Shown here piece by piece: positions 27,774 to 36,600 of a stretch of DNA of 64,000 nt. Source of the stretch: Chlorobiaceae bacterium (GTDB lineage Bacteria > Bacteroidota > Chlorobiia > Chlorobiales > Chlorobiaceae); the NCBI GenBank assembly GCA_013334225.1, contig JAAXXY010000001.1, forward strand, positions 62,001 through 126,000. The letters are read 5' to 3'. The position numbers were made by a program, and so were the translations under genes. Below the pieces are notes generated by a model, which made no database searches, was not told the DNA's origin, and saw only the letters and a list, made by a program, of their open reading frames with translations. The stretch's first letter is position 1, and each line of letters begins with the position of its first letter.

Positions 27774-27896
27774 TCACTGCTGCTTTTTTGAGGATGATTT
27801 TCCGATGAATTTATTAAGCAGCATGACGATGAAGATGCCCGAAACAAAGAAAATCACTGGTGCGTAAATGGTCGTATATTTGGCAAATTCCGGCAT
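27774..27896 (-). CDS. Small single-span membrane peptide, 40 residues
   Basis: An ATG frame of 40 codons reads as a short polar start (MPEFAKY), one strongly hydrophobic span (about 8-27, containing VIFFVSGIFIVMLL) and a basic tail ending GKSSSKKQQ. The charge pattern is that of a real one-pass membrane peptide with the tail in the cytoplasm. There is no clear Shine-Dalgarno site, as for many genes here. It sits in the 430-base gap between arsA and radical SAM copy B on the same strand. The rest of the gap holds only a GC-rich imperfect hairpin near 27706-27735. Confidence 0.45.
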   Translation of the reverse strand: MPEFAKYTTIYAPVIFFVSGIFIVMLLNKFIGKSSSKKQQ

Positions 27897-27977
27897 TGAT
27901 GGTTTGTGTTTGATGATTGACGGGTAATTTAGAAAAATCAAGTTAGTTGTAAGAGCCCTTTTTCGAGCCTGTAAAGT

Positions 27978-29360
27978 TTACAGATTGTGCTCCTTCCTGA
28001 ACGTGCCTAGCTGTTCGCGGATATTCCTGCGGAACGCTATGCTGGTGATAAGGTTGAGCAGCTTGTACGGATTCTTTCTGACCCTGCCGGCAATGTTCTT
28101 CAGTGAATAAGCCTTGTAGTAACTCTTCATGAACTTGTACTGGAACTGGACCGGATCGTATTTTTCTGAACGGATGACCAGGTTTGTCGCATTGTATCTG
28201 TCCCAGTTCTCGTCGGTAATGAGCCCTTTCTCCTTGTACTCCCAGTACATCGATGTGCCTGGATAGGGCGTGATAATCTGGAATATAGGCATGAATACAT
28301 TATTTTTGCTGACAAAATCGACCAGGTTGTCCATGTCTTCGAAGGTGTCGAGTGCCGGGTTGATCAGGAAGTTCCCCTGGACGTTCAGTCCCGCCTGACG
28401 GCACTCCTCGATGAGGCGCGAAAACTTCTCTGCCGAGTTCACATGGCCTTTGTTGTAGGCTTCAAGTGTGCTCTGGTTGATGGACTCGAAACCTACAAGC
28501 ACCATCATGCAGCCGGAGTCGACCAGTTTCCTGACGGTTTCCTTGTCTTCGAGGAAGTTGCTGCTGAAAAAGACACTGTAGTGGATGTCGCACTCCTTTA
28601 TGAGGTCGAGTGTCTCCCACAACCGCTTCTTGCTGACACCGAGGTTTTCGTCACAAAGCATGAACCATGGTTTCGATGATTTGCCGTTCTGTTTGAAAAA
28701 AACCTTCCTGGCGACCTCTATCTGTTTCCTCAGTTCTTCGGGCTTCTGGGCACGGTAGAGCTTTCCGGTGAAGTTCGGTGTGACGCAGAAAGAGCAGTCG
28801 AAAGGGCATCCCCTGGTGACATAGATAGGGATGGACTTGGTGCCGTCGACCTTTTCGCGTTTCGAAGCTATGGCGATTCTTGCATAGTCGATAGGGACGA
28901 TTTCATTGACCGGAGGGAAATCCTTCGAGTTGTAGAGCGGCCTGAGTCGGTTGTTCGCTGCATCATCGAGCAGGGTTTGCCAGAGGTTCTCGGCTTCGCC
29001 GCAGACGATGCAGTCGGCATGAGGTCTTGCTTCTTCAGTGTTGAAAGAGACATGCAGACCTCCGAGAATGACCTTTTTTCCTTTTTTTCGGAGTTCGTCG
29101 GCGATTTCATAACCCCTCCTGGCATCGATGGTGCGGGAGGTGATACCGACAATGTCGTAGTCTCCGTCGTAATTGATGGCGTCGCCGAAATGCTCGTCGA
29201 CGATTTCGATATGATGGTGCTTCGGAGTAAGGCTGACAAGCACCCCGATAGCCATGTTGAACAGCGGCTTCTGGTTTGTCTTCGAATCCTTTTTCCCCTT
29301 CGGGGCTATGAGCAGCAGTTTGAGAGGCCTTGTTGCGTCTGGTGATCCGGGGTTACTCAT
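27978..29360 (-). CDS. Radical SAM protein with N-terminal B12-binding-like domain, copy B
   Basis: Same length (460) and architecture as copy [11 protein letters not shown] in the N-terminal Rossmann domain, CPFDCSFC cluster motif after VTRG, and [15 protein letters not shown] in the barrel. Differences are scattered conservative substitutions, which points to an old duplication kept under selection. It is the first gene of the leftward block ending in bchU. The stop codon lies inside a small inverted repeat, CTGTAAA-1-TTTACAG (27969-27983). Confidence 0.8.
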   Translation of the reverse strand: MSNPGSPDATRPLKLLLIAPKGKKDSKTNQKPLFNMAIGVLVSLTPKHHHIEIVDEHFGDAINYDGDYDIVGITSRTIDARRGYEIADELRKKGKKVILGGLHVSFNTEEARPHADCIVCGEAENLWQTLLDDAANNRLRPLYNSKDFPPVNEIVPIDYARIAIASKREKVDGTKSIPIYVTRGCPFDCSFCVTPNFTGKLYRAQKPEELRKQIEVARKVFFKQNGKSSKPWFMLCDENLGVSKKRLWETLDLIKECDIHYSVFFSSNFLEDKETVRKLVDSGCMMVLVGFESINQSTLEAYNKGHVNSAEKFSRLIEECRQAGLNVQGNFLINPALDTFEDMDNLVDFVSKNNVFMPIFQIITPYPGTSMYWEYKEKGLITDENWDRYNATNLVIRSEKYDPVQFQYKFMKSYYKAYSLKNIAGRVRKNPYKLLNLITSIAFRRNIREQLGTFRKEHNL

Positions 29361-29414
29361 GTTCTTTCGACCAGTATGGAATGCTCGGTTTTACAGATTG
29401 CCTGATCGTTTTAT
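29361..29414 (-). repeat. Duplicated upstream region of the radical SAM genes, copy B
   Basis: Counterpart of 26169-26222. The remainder of the 453-base gap to 29813 has no gene; it contains an 8-bp hairpin, ACTCCCGG (29740-29747) with CCGGGAGT (29758-29765), ahead of the next gene. Confidence 0.6.
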
Positions 29415-29813
29415 CATTGCCTTGCGGCTTCGTCGATCATAGTCAGGAAGTAACGCGATTACAGATTGTCCGACAGAAACAAGTTTCGAAAACAAGCTGT
29501 GAAGACAACCCGACTGTACGCTAATGTAAAAATTATTGTTTTAAAACGAGACCATTTTACCGGTTTTCTCACAGGAGTTTTTTGTGATTTTCTTTCTGTC
29601 ATAAGCGGCTTGTCTGATGCTGAAGAGGGTTGTGACAGAATAGTGCCAAGGATATCAGTGAGAATAGAGATAAAAAAATCATATGTTGCGTGAAACGGTG
29701 TTCGACACCATCAGATATCCGGGTAGTTCGAGACGTTCAACTCCCGGGATGTTGATTCCGGGAGTGGCTGATGTATTCCGGACCTCTTTCAACTTCAATC
29801 ATATGATGACCGT

Positions 29814-30329
29814 ATGGGAAAAGTTCTTCCTTATAAAGGTATCTGGCCTCAGCTGCATGAAACGGTTTTTATGACCGACGGTGCTTTTGTTGTCGGGGAC
29901 GTTCATATCGGGGCCTATTCGAGTATCTGGTTCAATGCCGTTGTGCGCGGGGATGTCTGCCCGATACGTATTGGCGAGAAAACGAACGTTCAGGATAACG
30001 TAACCCTCCACGTGACGCACGATACCGGACCGCTGAATATCGGCAACTGTGTAACAATCGGTCATGGTGCGGTCCTTCACGCCTGCACGGTGAAGGACAA
30101 TGTCCTGATCGGCATGGGTGCGGTACTGCTCGACGACTGCGTGGTCGAGCCCTGGTCGGTAGTCGCTGCAGGTTCACTGGTCAGGCAGGGTTTTACGGTG
30201 CCGTCCGGTATGCTTGTGGCCGGTGTTCCTGCAAAGGTCATCCGTCCCATTACCGAGGACGAAAGACGCAATATCGAGGAGTCGCCCGAAAACTATATCA
30301 GGTACTGCAGAAATTACCTGGAGGGGTAA
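29814..30329 (+). CDS. Gamma-carbonic anhydrase-like hexapeptide-repeat protein
   Basis: A 171-residue left-handed beta-helix protein: repeated small-residue hexads (for example IGHGAVLHAC, VLIGMGAVLLDDC) with histidines in LHVTH and IGHGAVLH at the positions that bind zinc in gamma-carbonic anhydrases. It ends in an alpha helix (ITEDERRNIEES). The YrdA/PaaY/CaiE group has this size; whether it hydrates CO2 or is an acyl-transfer relative is not decidable here. Confidence 0.88.
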   Translation: MGKVLPYKGIWPQLHETVFMTDGAFVVGDVHIGAYSSIWFNAVVRGDVCPIRIGEKTNVQDNVTLHVTHDTGPLNIGNCVTIGHGAVLHACTVKDNVLIGMGAVLLDDCVVEPWSVVAAGSLVRQGFTVPSGMLVAGVPAKVIRPITEDERRNIEESPENYIRYCRNYLEG

Positions 30330-30484
30330 CTTTCTGCCGGCGGATGTTTTATTCCTGTCCGGTCAATATTTTCATCGTTGTTTTTTTCATATTTCGCTAA
30401 ATTGTTCCGGATTCAATTGATTGTTGGGGTAGTCAGGGTATTTGTCCTGCTTTTTCAACGAACCATCAGAAATTTTTTTCAGTT

Positions 30485-31678
30485 ATGATGCAGAATGATG
30501 TTGTTGTCGTAGGCGGCGGGATCAGCGGCCTCAGTTTAGCGTATTACAGTGTTCAGGCCGGAATGAAAACGACGCTGATCGAAAAAAACGACACAACGGG
30601 AGGTTCCTTTGCTTCACCGCAGTACAAGGCCGGGGGCAAAAGCTTCTGGCTTGAACTGGGAGCCCATACCTGTTACAGTTCCTACCAGAACCTGCTCGGG
30701 ATTGTCGAGGCCTGCGGGCTCATGGGGTCCATCACTCCCCGTGCCAAGGTACCGTTTTCGCTTTACATGGATGGCCAGGTCAAATCGCTTGTTTCCAGTC
30801 TCAACATTCCCGAACTGCTTTTTTCCGCCCCGAAAATCTTTTCCCTGAAGAAAGGCGGCATGAGCGTGAAGTCATATTATTCCCAGATTGTCGGGGAAAA
30901 GAATTACCGTAACGTTATCAGTCATTTCTTCAATGCGGTCCCTTCGCAGTTGACCGATGATTTTCCGGCCGACATGATGTTCAAAAGCCGCGAGAAAAGA
31001 AAGGATGTGCTGAAGAACTACACATTCGCCGAAGGTTTGCAGAGCATTGCCCGTGCCATTTCCGCAAAAAGCGGCCTGAATGTCTTTACCGGGAAGGAAG
31101 TGGTTTCATTGCGCAGGGAAAACAACCAGTACGTGGTCACCACTTCCGATGGCGGTGAATATGGGGCCAGAGCGCTAGCCCTTGCCATACCATCTGCTTC
31201 GGCTTCGAAGCTTCTGAGTTCCATCAGTTTCGATCTTTCGGTTCACCTTGGAAAGCTTAAATCCGCAGATGTCGATTCCATCGGAGTCGTCATCCGCAAG
31301 GAAAATATATCCATGAAGCCGGTTGCAGCGCTTATTTCTCCAAACGACCTGTTTTTCTCGGCTGTTTCACGTGACACCGTTCCTGATGATAATTTTCGTG
31401 GATTTGCATTCCATTTCAAACCCGGCCTCGACGAGAAAACCAGGACAAAGCGCATCACCGAAGTGCTTGGCGTGAGTGCTTCAAAGATCGAGCATACTTT
31501 CACGAGGCTCAATACGGTACCTTCACTTCGTCTCGGGCACCACGAGTGGCATGAAAAAACCGATGCTTTGCTGAAGGGGCAGAAAAACCTGCTTTTGACC
31601 GGCAATTATTTCGGAGGTATGGCTATCGAGGATTGTGTTTCACGTTCCAAAAGCGAGTTCAGCAGGGTCAGCCGGTAA
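30485..31678 (+). CDS. FAD-dependent protoporphyrinogen oxidase-like / amine oxidase-family protein
   Basis: A 397-residue flavoprotein with the dinucleotide motif VVGGGISGLSLAYY at the N-terminus, the downstream ELGAHTCYSS, and a C-terminal NLLLTGNYFGGMAIEDCV, the conserved FAD-contacting end of HemY-type oxidases and phytoene desaturase relatives. In a chlorophyll-rich organism, oxidation of protoporphyrinogen IX is a likely role, but carotenoid or other substrates remain possible. It is a single gene following the carbonic anhydrase-like gene by 155 bases. Confidence 0.78.
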   Translation: MMQNDVVVVGGGISGLSLAYYSVQAGMKTTLIEKNDTTGGSFASPQYKAGGKSFWLELGAHTCYSSYQNLLGIVEACGLMGSITPRAKVPFSLYMDGQVKSLVSSLNIPELLFSAPKIFSLKKGGMSVKSYYSQIVGEKNYRNVISHFFNAVPSQLTDDFPADMMFKSREKRKDVLKNYTFAEGLQSIARAISAKSGLNVFTGKEVVSLRRENNQYVVTTSDGGEYGARALALAIPSASASKLLSSISFDLSVHLGKLKSADVDSIGVVIRKENISMKPVAALISPNDLFFSAVSRDTVPDDNFRGFAFHFKPGLDEKTRTKRITEVLGVSASKIEHTFTRLNTVPSLRLGHHEWHEKTDALLKGQKNLLLTGNYFGGMAIEDCVSRSKSEFSRVSR

Positions 31679-31741
31679 CTCCGGATTTGGAAAACACCCC
31701 GCGGCAAAAAGGTCCGGTGTAAGTTTCTGTTTTCCGGTGCT

Positions 31742-32827
31742 ATGGAAATAAAGAACTTTTTCGAAGCATTCCGTCAGGATATCTGGGTCCCTCTTCTTTT
31801 CGGGGCAGCAGCTCTGCTGTTGTATCTTGGCGCTAATTCGTTTTTCGGGAATGTAACCTCAAAAATACGCCGGTCTATACGTGAAAGCGCAATTCCGCTC
31901 GATATTCTGCTGTGGCCTTTCCGTTATCTTGTCGTTGCAGCTCTCTTTGCCGCGCTTGTCAATGTAATACAGCTTCCTCCCTTTTATCTCAATCTTGCAA
32001 GACATGCGCTCATTGTTTTCTCGATCATCGGGATTGTCTGGTTCTGCATGCGGCTGCTGGTCGTATTCGAACAGTTTCTTCTGCAGCACTACCCTGAAAA
32101 AATCAGGGAGAGCGAAACAGGCAGGAAGAATGCAACCTACATAAGCCTTGCACGCAAAATCCTCAATGTCCTGCTGGTGCTGGTCGGTGTCTCCGGAATT
32201 CTCATGTCGTTCGATACCGTTCGCCAGGTTGGTCTCAGTATTCTCGCGTCTGCCGGCATCGCCGGGGTCATTCTCGGTTTTGCCGCCCAGAAAAGCCTTT
32301 CAACGCTGATATCCGGGATACAGATCGCCGTGACCCAGCCTATCAGCATCAATGATGTCGTCGTGGTGGAAAAGCAATGGGGCAGGATAGAGGAGATCAC
32401 CCTGACCTATGTTGTCGTCCGGCTCTGGAATGAGCACCGGCTTATCGTTCCTATTTCATGGTTTCTTGAGCGTCCTTTCGAGAACTGGACAAGAACATCG
32501 CCTGAACTGCTTGATACGGTTTTCATCTATACCGATTATGCCGTTCCGCTCGATATGCTCAGAAAGGAGCTCGAACGTATTGTATCGGTCAATCCGCTCT
32601 GGGACAGGCGGGTCGTTAAAATGCATGTAACCGATTTTTCGGATAAATCGCTTGAAATACGTGCTCTCGTAAGCGCAGCAAACGCTTCCGATATGTGGGA
32701 ATTGCGCTGTCAGGTAAGGGAACAGCTTCTGGAATTCATCAGGCAGAATATTCCGGAAGTCCTGCCGAAAGTACGGATGGAAATGGACCAGTCAGGATTT
32801 CCCCGCACTGGAACGGCTTCGGAATAA
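31742..32827 (+). CDS. MscS-family mechanosensitive channel
   Basis: A 361-residue membrane protein with several N-terminal hydrophobic spans, then the pore-lining Gly/Ala-rich helix (ILASAGIAGVILGFAAQKSL) and the MscS beta domain (TQPISINDVVVVEKQWGRIEEITLTY split over the region, with VPISWFLERPFENWTR). Such channels release solutes on hypo-osmotic shock. The C-terminal domain is about 120 residues. No neighbour suggests a specialised role. Confidence 0.9.
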   Translation: MEIKNFFEAFRQDIWVPLLFGAAALLLYLGANSFFGNVTSKIRRSIRESAIPLDILLWPFRYLVVAALFAALVNVIQLPPFYLNLARHALIVFSIIGIVWFCMRLLVVFEQFLLQHYPEKIRESETGRKNATYISLARKILNVLLVLVGVSGILMSFDTVRQVGLSILASAGIAGVILGFAAQKSLSTLISGIQIAVTQPISINDVVVVEKQWGRIEEITLTYVVVRLWNEHRLIVPISWFLERPFENWTRTSPELLDTVFIYTDYAVPLDMLRKELERIVSVNPLWDRRVVKMHVTDFSDKSLEIRALVSAANASDMWELRCQVREQLLEFIRQNIPEVLPKVRMEMDQSGFPRTGTASE

Positions 32828-32963
32828 AAAAATGAATTTTTACGGTTTTTCCCTTAAATTCGCTGATCATCCTGATCGTTATCCTTTTTTCGCTGATCTG
32901 TCGGTAATGATTCCGGATTTCGTTAAATGATTATTTTTTGTACAGATAAAAAAGGAGAAAGAT

Positions 32964-33398
32964 ATGGCACAAGCCAAAATAGGGGATGTGGTCAAAGTTC
33001 ATTACACCGGTACACTCGATGACGGCACCGTATTCGATACGTCTGCGGACCGCGATCCGCTGGAATTCATTGTCGGAAAAGGCCAGGTCATTCCAGGGTT
33101 CGACAGTGCGGTGATCGACATGGTTCCGGGTGAAACCAGGGTAACGGTCATTCCTGCCGATGATGCATATGGTGCTCACAGCCCTGAGCTCGTGACCGAT
33201 GTTGACCGTGAACGGTTTCCGGCCGATATGGAGCTTGAAATCGGACAGCAGCTGCAGGTAGGGCTCGCCGACGGACAGCAGGCGATCGTGATGGTGGTCG
33301 ATCTATCCGACACCGCGGTGACACTTGACGCGAACCATCCGCTCGCCGGACAGACCCTCACCTTCGAGATCGAACTTGTCGAGATCGTCGAAGGATAA
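32964..33398 (+). CDS. FKBP-type peptidyl-prolyl isomerase, SlyD-like
   Basis: A 144-residue FKBP with [34 protein letters not shown] and the inserted flap domain (residues about 70-120) found in SlyD-type chaperone isomerases. The His/Cys-rich metal-binding tail of E. coli SlyD is absent. A good Shine-Dalgarno (AAGGAGAAAG) lies before the ATG. Confidence 0.92.
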   Translation: MAQAKIGDVVKVHYTGTLDDGTVFDTSADRDPLEFIVGKGQVIPGFDSAVIDMVPGETRVTVIPADDAYGAHSPELVTDVDRERFPADMELEIGQQLQVGLADGQQAIVMVVDLSDTAVTLDANHPLAGQTLTFEIELVEIVEG

Positions 33399-33612
33399 AA
33401 CCTCATCCGCTTCAACAGTTATCTTATTCCCGGCCTCCGGCGCATGCTGCAGGCCGGGATTTTCATTTGTGCTAAAACAAGGCATATACCCGGGTTGCAT
33501 AACTTGAAAATCAGCCCTATTCTTCGTACATAGAACTGTCAGCCATACCGTCGGGCTTATATTTCCTTTCCCTGCCGACGATCATAAGCATTTGCAGACA
33601 CCATCTCAAAAA

Positions 33613-36600
33613 ATGTCTTCAGATAACGAAACGTCACATCAGGATATTCCTTCCTTGGTAATACACGGCGATATCGCTGCAAAAATCAATTTCGCCTGCC
33701 AGCAGAGTTCATTTGCCTTTCTTCGAGATTTGCGCATTGAAAACAGCGATGTTGAGTCGAGCATTGACGACCTCCAGGTAATTCTCCACTCAAATCCGGC
33801 GTTCATGAAAGAGAAATCCTGGCGGATCGACCGGATTGCTCCCGGTGAAATCGTAACCCTTAAAAATCGTGATATAGAGCTTGATGGCGGTTTTCTGTTG
33901 AACCTTGTGGAATCGGTTCAGGGAACAGCGACGTTCAGCGTGGAAACGGGAGGTCGGGTTATCGGCGGGAAGAGCCTGCCGGTCGAACTGTTGGCCTATA
34001 ATGAATGGGGGGGTATCGGGTACATGCCGGAACTTCTTGCCGCATTCTCGATGCCGAATGATCCGGCTGCAGACAGCCTGTTGAACGAAACCGTCAAGGT
34101 GCTCAGGAAAGCTGGAAAAGCGGAGGGTATCGACGGGTACAAGTCCGGCAGCCGGGCTCGGGTATGGGAGCTGGCCTCTGCAATCTATACGGCGATAGCC
34201 AACCTCGGTATCGGATATACCGTTCCTCCGGCGAGCTTCGAGCAGAACGGACAAAAGATCCGCCTGCCGGGGCAGGTGCTTGAAAACCGTGTGGCGACCT
34301 GTCTCGATATGACAATGCTGTTCGCTTCGGTTTTCGAACAGGCCGGTCTCAATCCGATAATCGTATTACCTCAAGGGCACGCTTTCATCGGTGTATGGCT
34401 GCAGCCTGAAGAGCTTTCAACTATCGTAATCGACGAAGCGGAGACCTTGCGCAAACGTGTGCAGCTCAAAGAGCTGTTGGTGATAGAGACCACGTATGCA
34501 ACCCGGCATCCTGCACTCCCGTTTTCAAGAGCCATCGAGGCTGCAGTCGACATTATCGACACTGAACATGATCAGACCTTCAATGCAGCGGTCGATATTC
34601 GAAGGGCGAGGGCACACCGGATCAAGCCGCTTGCTCTCCAGATCGAACGGCAGACTGAAACCGGCGGACCTGAAGATAGTCCGGTTGTCGAGCAAACCAT
34701 GGAAGAATCACCTGAACTTCCTGATTTTACCGGAGAAATCGAGGAAGAACAACAGAAAGAGACTCCCGCCGGTCGCCTCGAACGCTGGCAGCGGAAGCTG
34801 CTCGATCTTTCAACACGCAACTCGTTGCTCAGCCATAAATCCTCTAAATCCAGCCTGCGTTTTATCTGCCCCGACGTGGCTCTGCTCGAAGACAAGCTTG
34901 CCGGCGGCATCAAAATTTCGATCCGTTCGGTTCCGCGTCCGAGCGGAGAGCGTCAGGATGAGGAGCTTCATCGTCAGCGGACAGGTGAAGTTATAACAGA
35001 AGAATATGCCCGTGAGGCTCTTGATCAAAGCCAGGTGTTGGTTGACATGGATGAAGAAGAGCTCTCGAAGCGAGCCGTGGATATCTACCGGAAAGCCCGG
35101 ACTTCGCTGGAAGAAGGCGGTGCCAACACGCTTTACCTTGCCCTTGGTTTTCTTCTCTGGAAGCATGACGACAAAAAAGATGAACGGCGTTTCCGGGCTC
35201 CACTCATTCTGCTGCCGGTTACCCTCGAACGCAAATCTGTACGAAGCGGCTTCCGGTTGTCCGCACATGACGATGAACCGCGATTCAACACCACTCTCCT
35301 CGAAATGCTGAGGAAGGATTTTCATCTCGACATCAGGGGGCTTGACGGACCTTTGCCGACCGATGAGAGTGGCATCGATGTGAAAGGAATCCGGGACCGG
35401 ATCAGAAGAGAAGTCAGAGATGTTGCCGGTTTTGAGGTGGTGGAGGAGGTTGTGCTTGGCCATTTCTCTTTTGCCAAATATCTCATGTGGAAGGACCTTG
35501 CAGATCGCAGCGATGAACTGCGGAAAAGTCCGGTTGTCAGACATCTTATCGATTCGCCTCGAGACATCTATCCGGGCAAGGCCGCTTTTGTTGAGCCAGC
35601 CTCCCTGGACCGGGAGTACAAGCCTTCCGACCTGCTGACACCGCTTCCGGCAGATGGCTCCCAGATGGCTGCTGTCGCGAGTGCCGACAGGGGAAATGAT
35701 TTCATTGTCATCGGGCCGCCCGGTACCGGTAAAAGCCAGACCATCAGCAATCTGATCGCCCATCTGCTTGGCAAGGGGAAATCGGTTCTTTTCGTCTCTG
35801 AAAAAACCGCTGCTCTCGATGCCGTTCATCGCCGGCTTGAAAAGGTCGGGCTTGGCCGTTTCTGCCTGCCGCTTCATTCCAATAAAGCCCGAAAAAGCGA
35901 TGTGCTTGGGCAATTACATAAATCATGGCAACAAAACCGGCAAACATCCGTCGAGGAGTGGGAAAAAGAGGCGGAACGGCTCAGGCTGGTTCGCGATCAG
36001 CTCAACCTTCTGGTCGACCGGTTGCACCTCCGCCGTCGCAATGGTTTGACGGCTCATTATGCCATAGGTGTCAAGGTCCGGGATGAACAGTATGCATCGA
36101 GGGTGATCTTTTCATGGCCCTCGGCAGACCATCATGACGAAAACCAGTTGGCCGGGATGCGTGAAGCCGTCGAAAAGCTGCGTGTTCAATACGCCTCTGT
36201 CGGCGATCTTGCCCGAACTCCTTTCAAGCTTGTCAGTACAGGTGCATGGTCTCCGAAATGGGAGGTGCAGCTTGCAGAAGAGGCAGTCAGGCTTGCTGCG
36301 GCTGCAGACAAAGCTGACAAAGCCTGCGCCGCGTTACTCGAAAGTGCAGGAATCACGTTGCCCGATCTGACAATCGAGCGCCTCGATGCAGTTTCGGAGT
36401 TCGCCTCTTTGCTCGCGGAATCCTGGCGCAAACAGACTTCCTATGCCCTTGAACCCGATGGACAGGAACGAATCGAAACACTCGAAGAGGCTGCAGGTCG
36501 GCTCAAAGCTTATGCCGAAGCGCAGGCTTCTCTCAGCTGTGCCTACGATCCCATGGCGTGGCGTCAACTCGATGGCGAAGATATCGCCCGGCGCTGGCAG

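Noticed and set aside
29683..29874. A 63-codon forward frame upstream of the carbonic anhydrase-like gene
   Set aside because: It overlaps the true start, contains the local hairpin and has no protein-like character.
34810..35913. A 367-codon reverse frame inside the giant helicase gene
   Set aside because: It is antisense to the DUF4011/helicase region, whose motifs are clearly in the forward frame.
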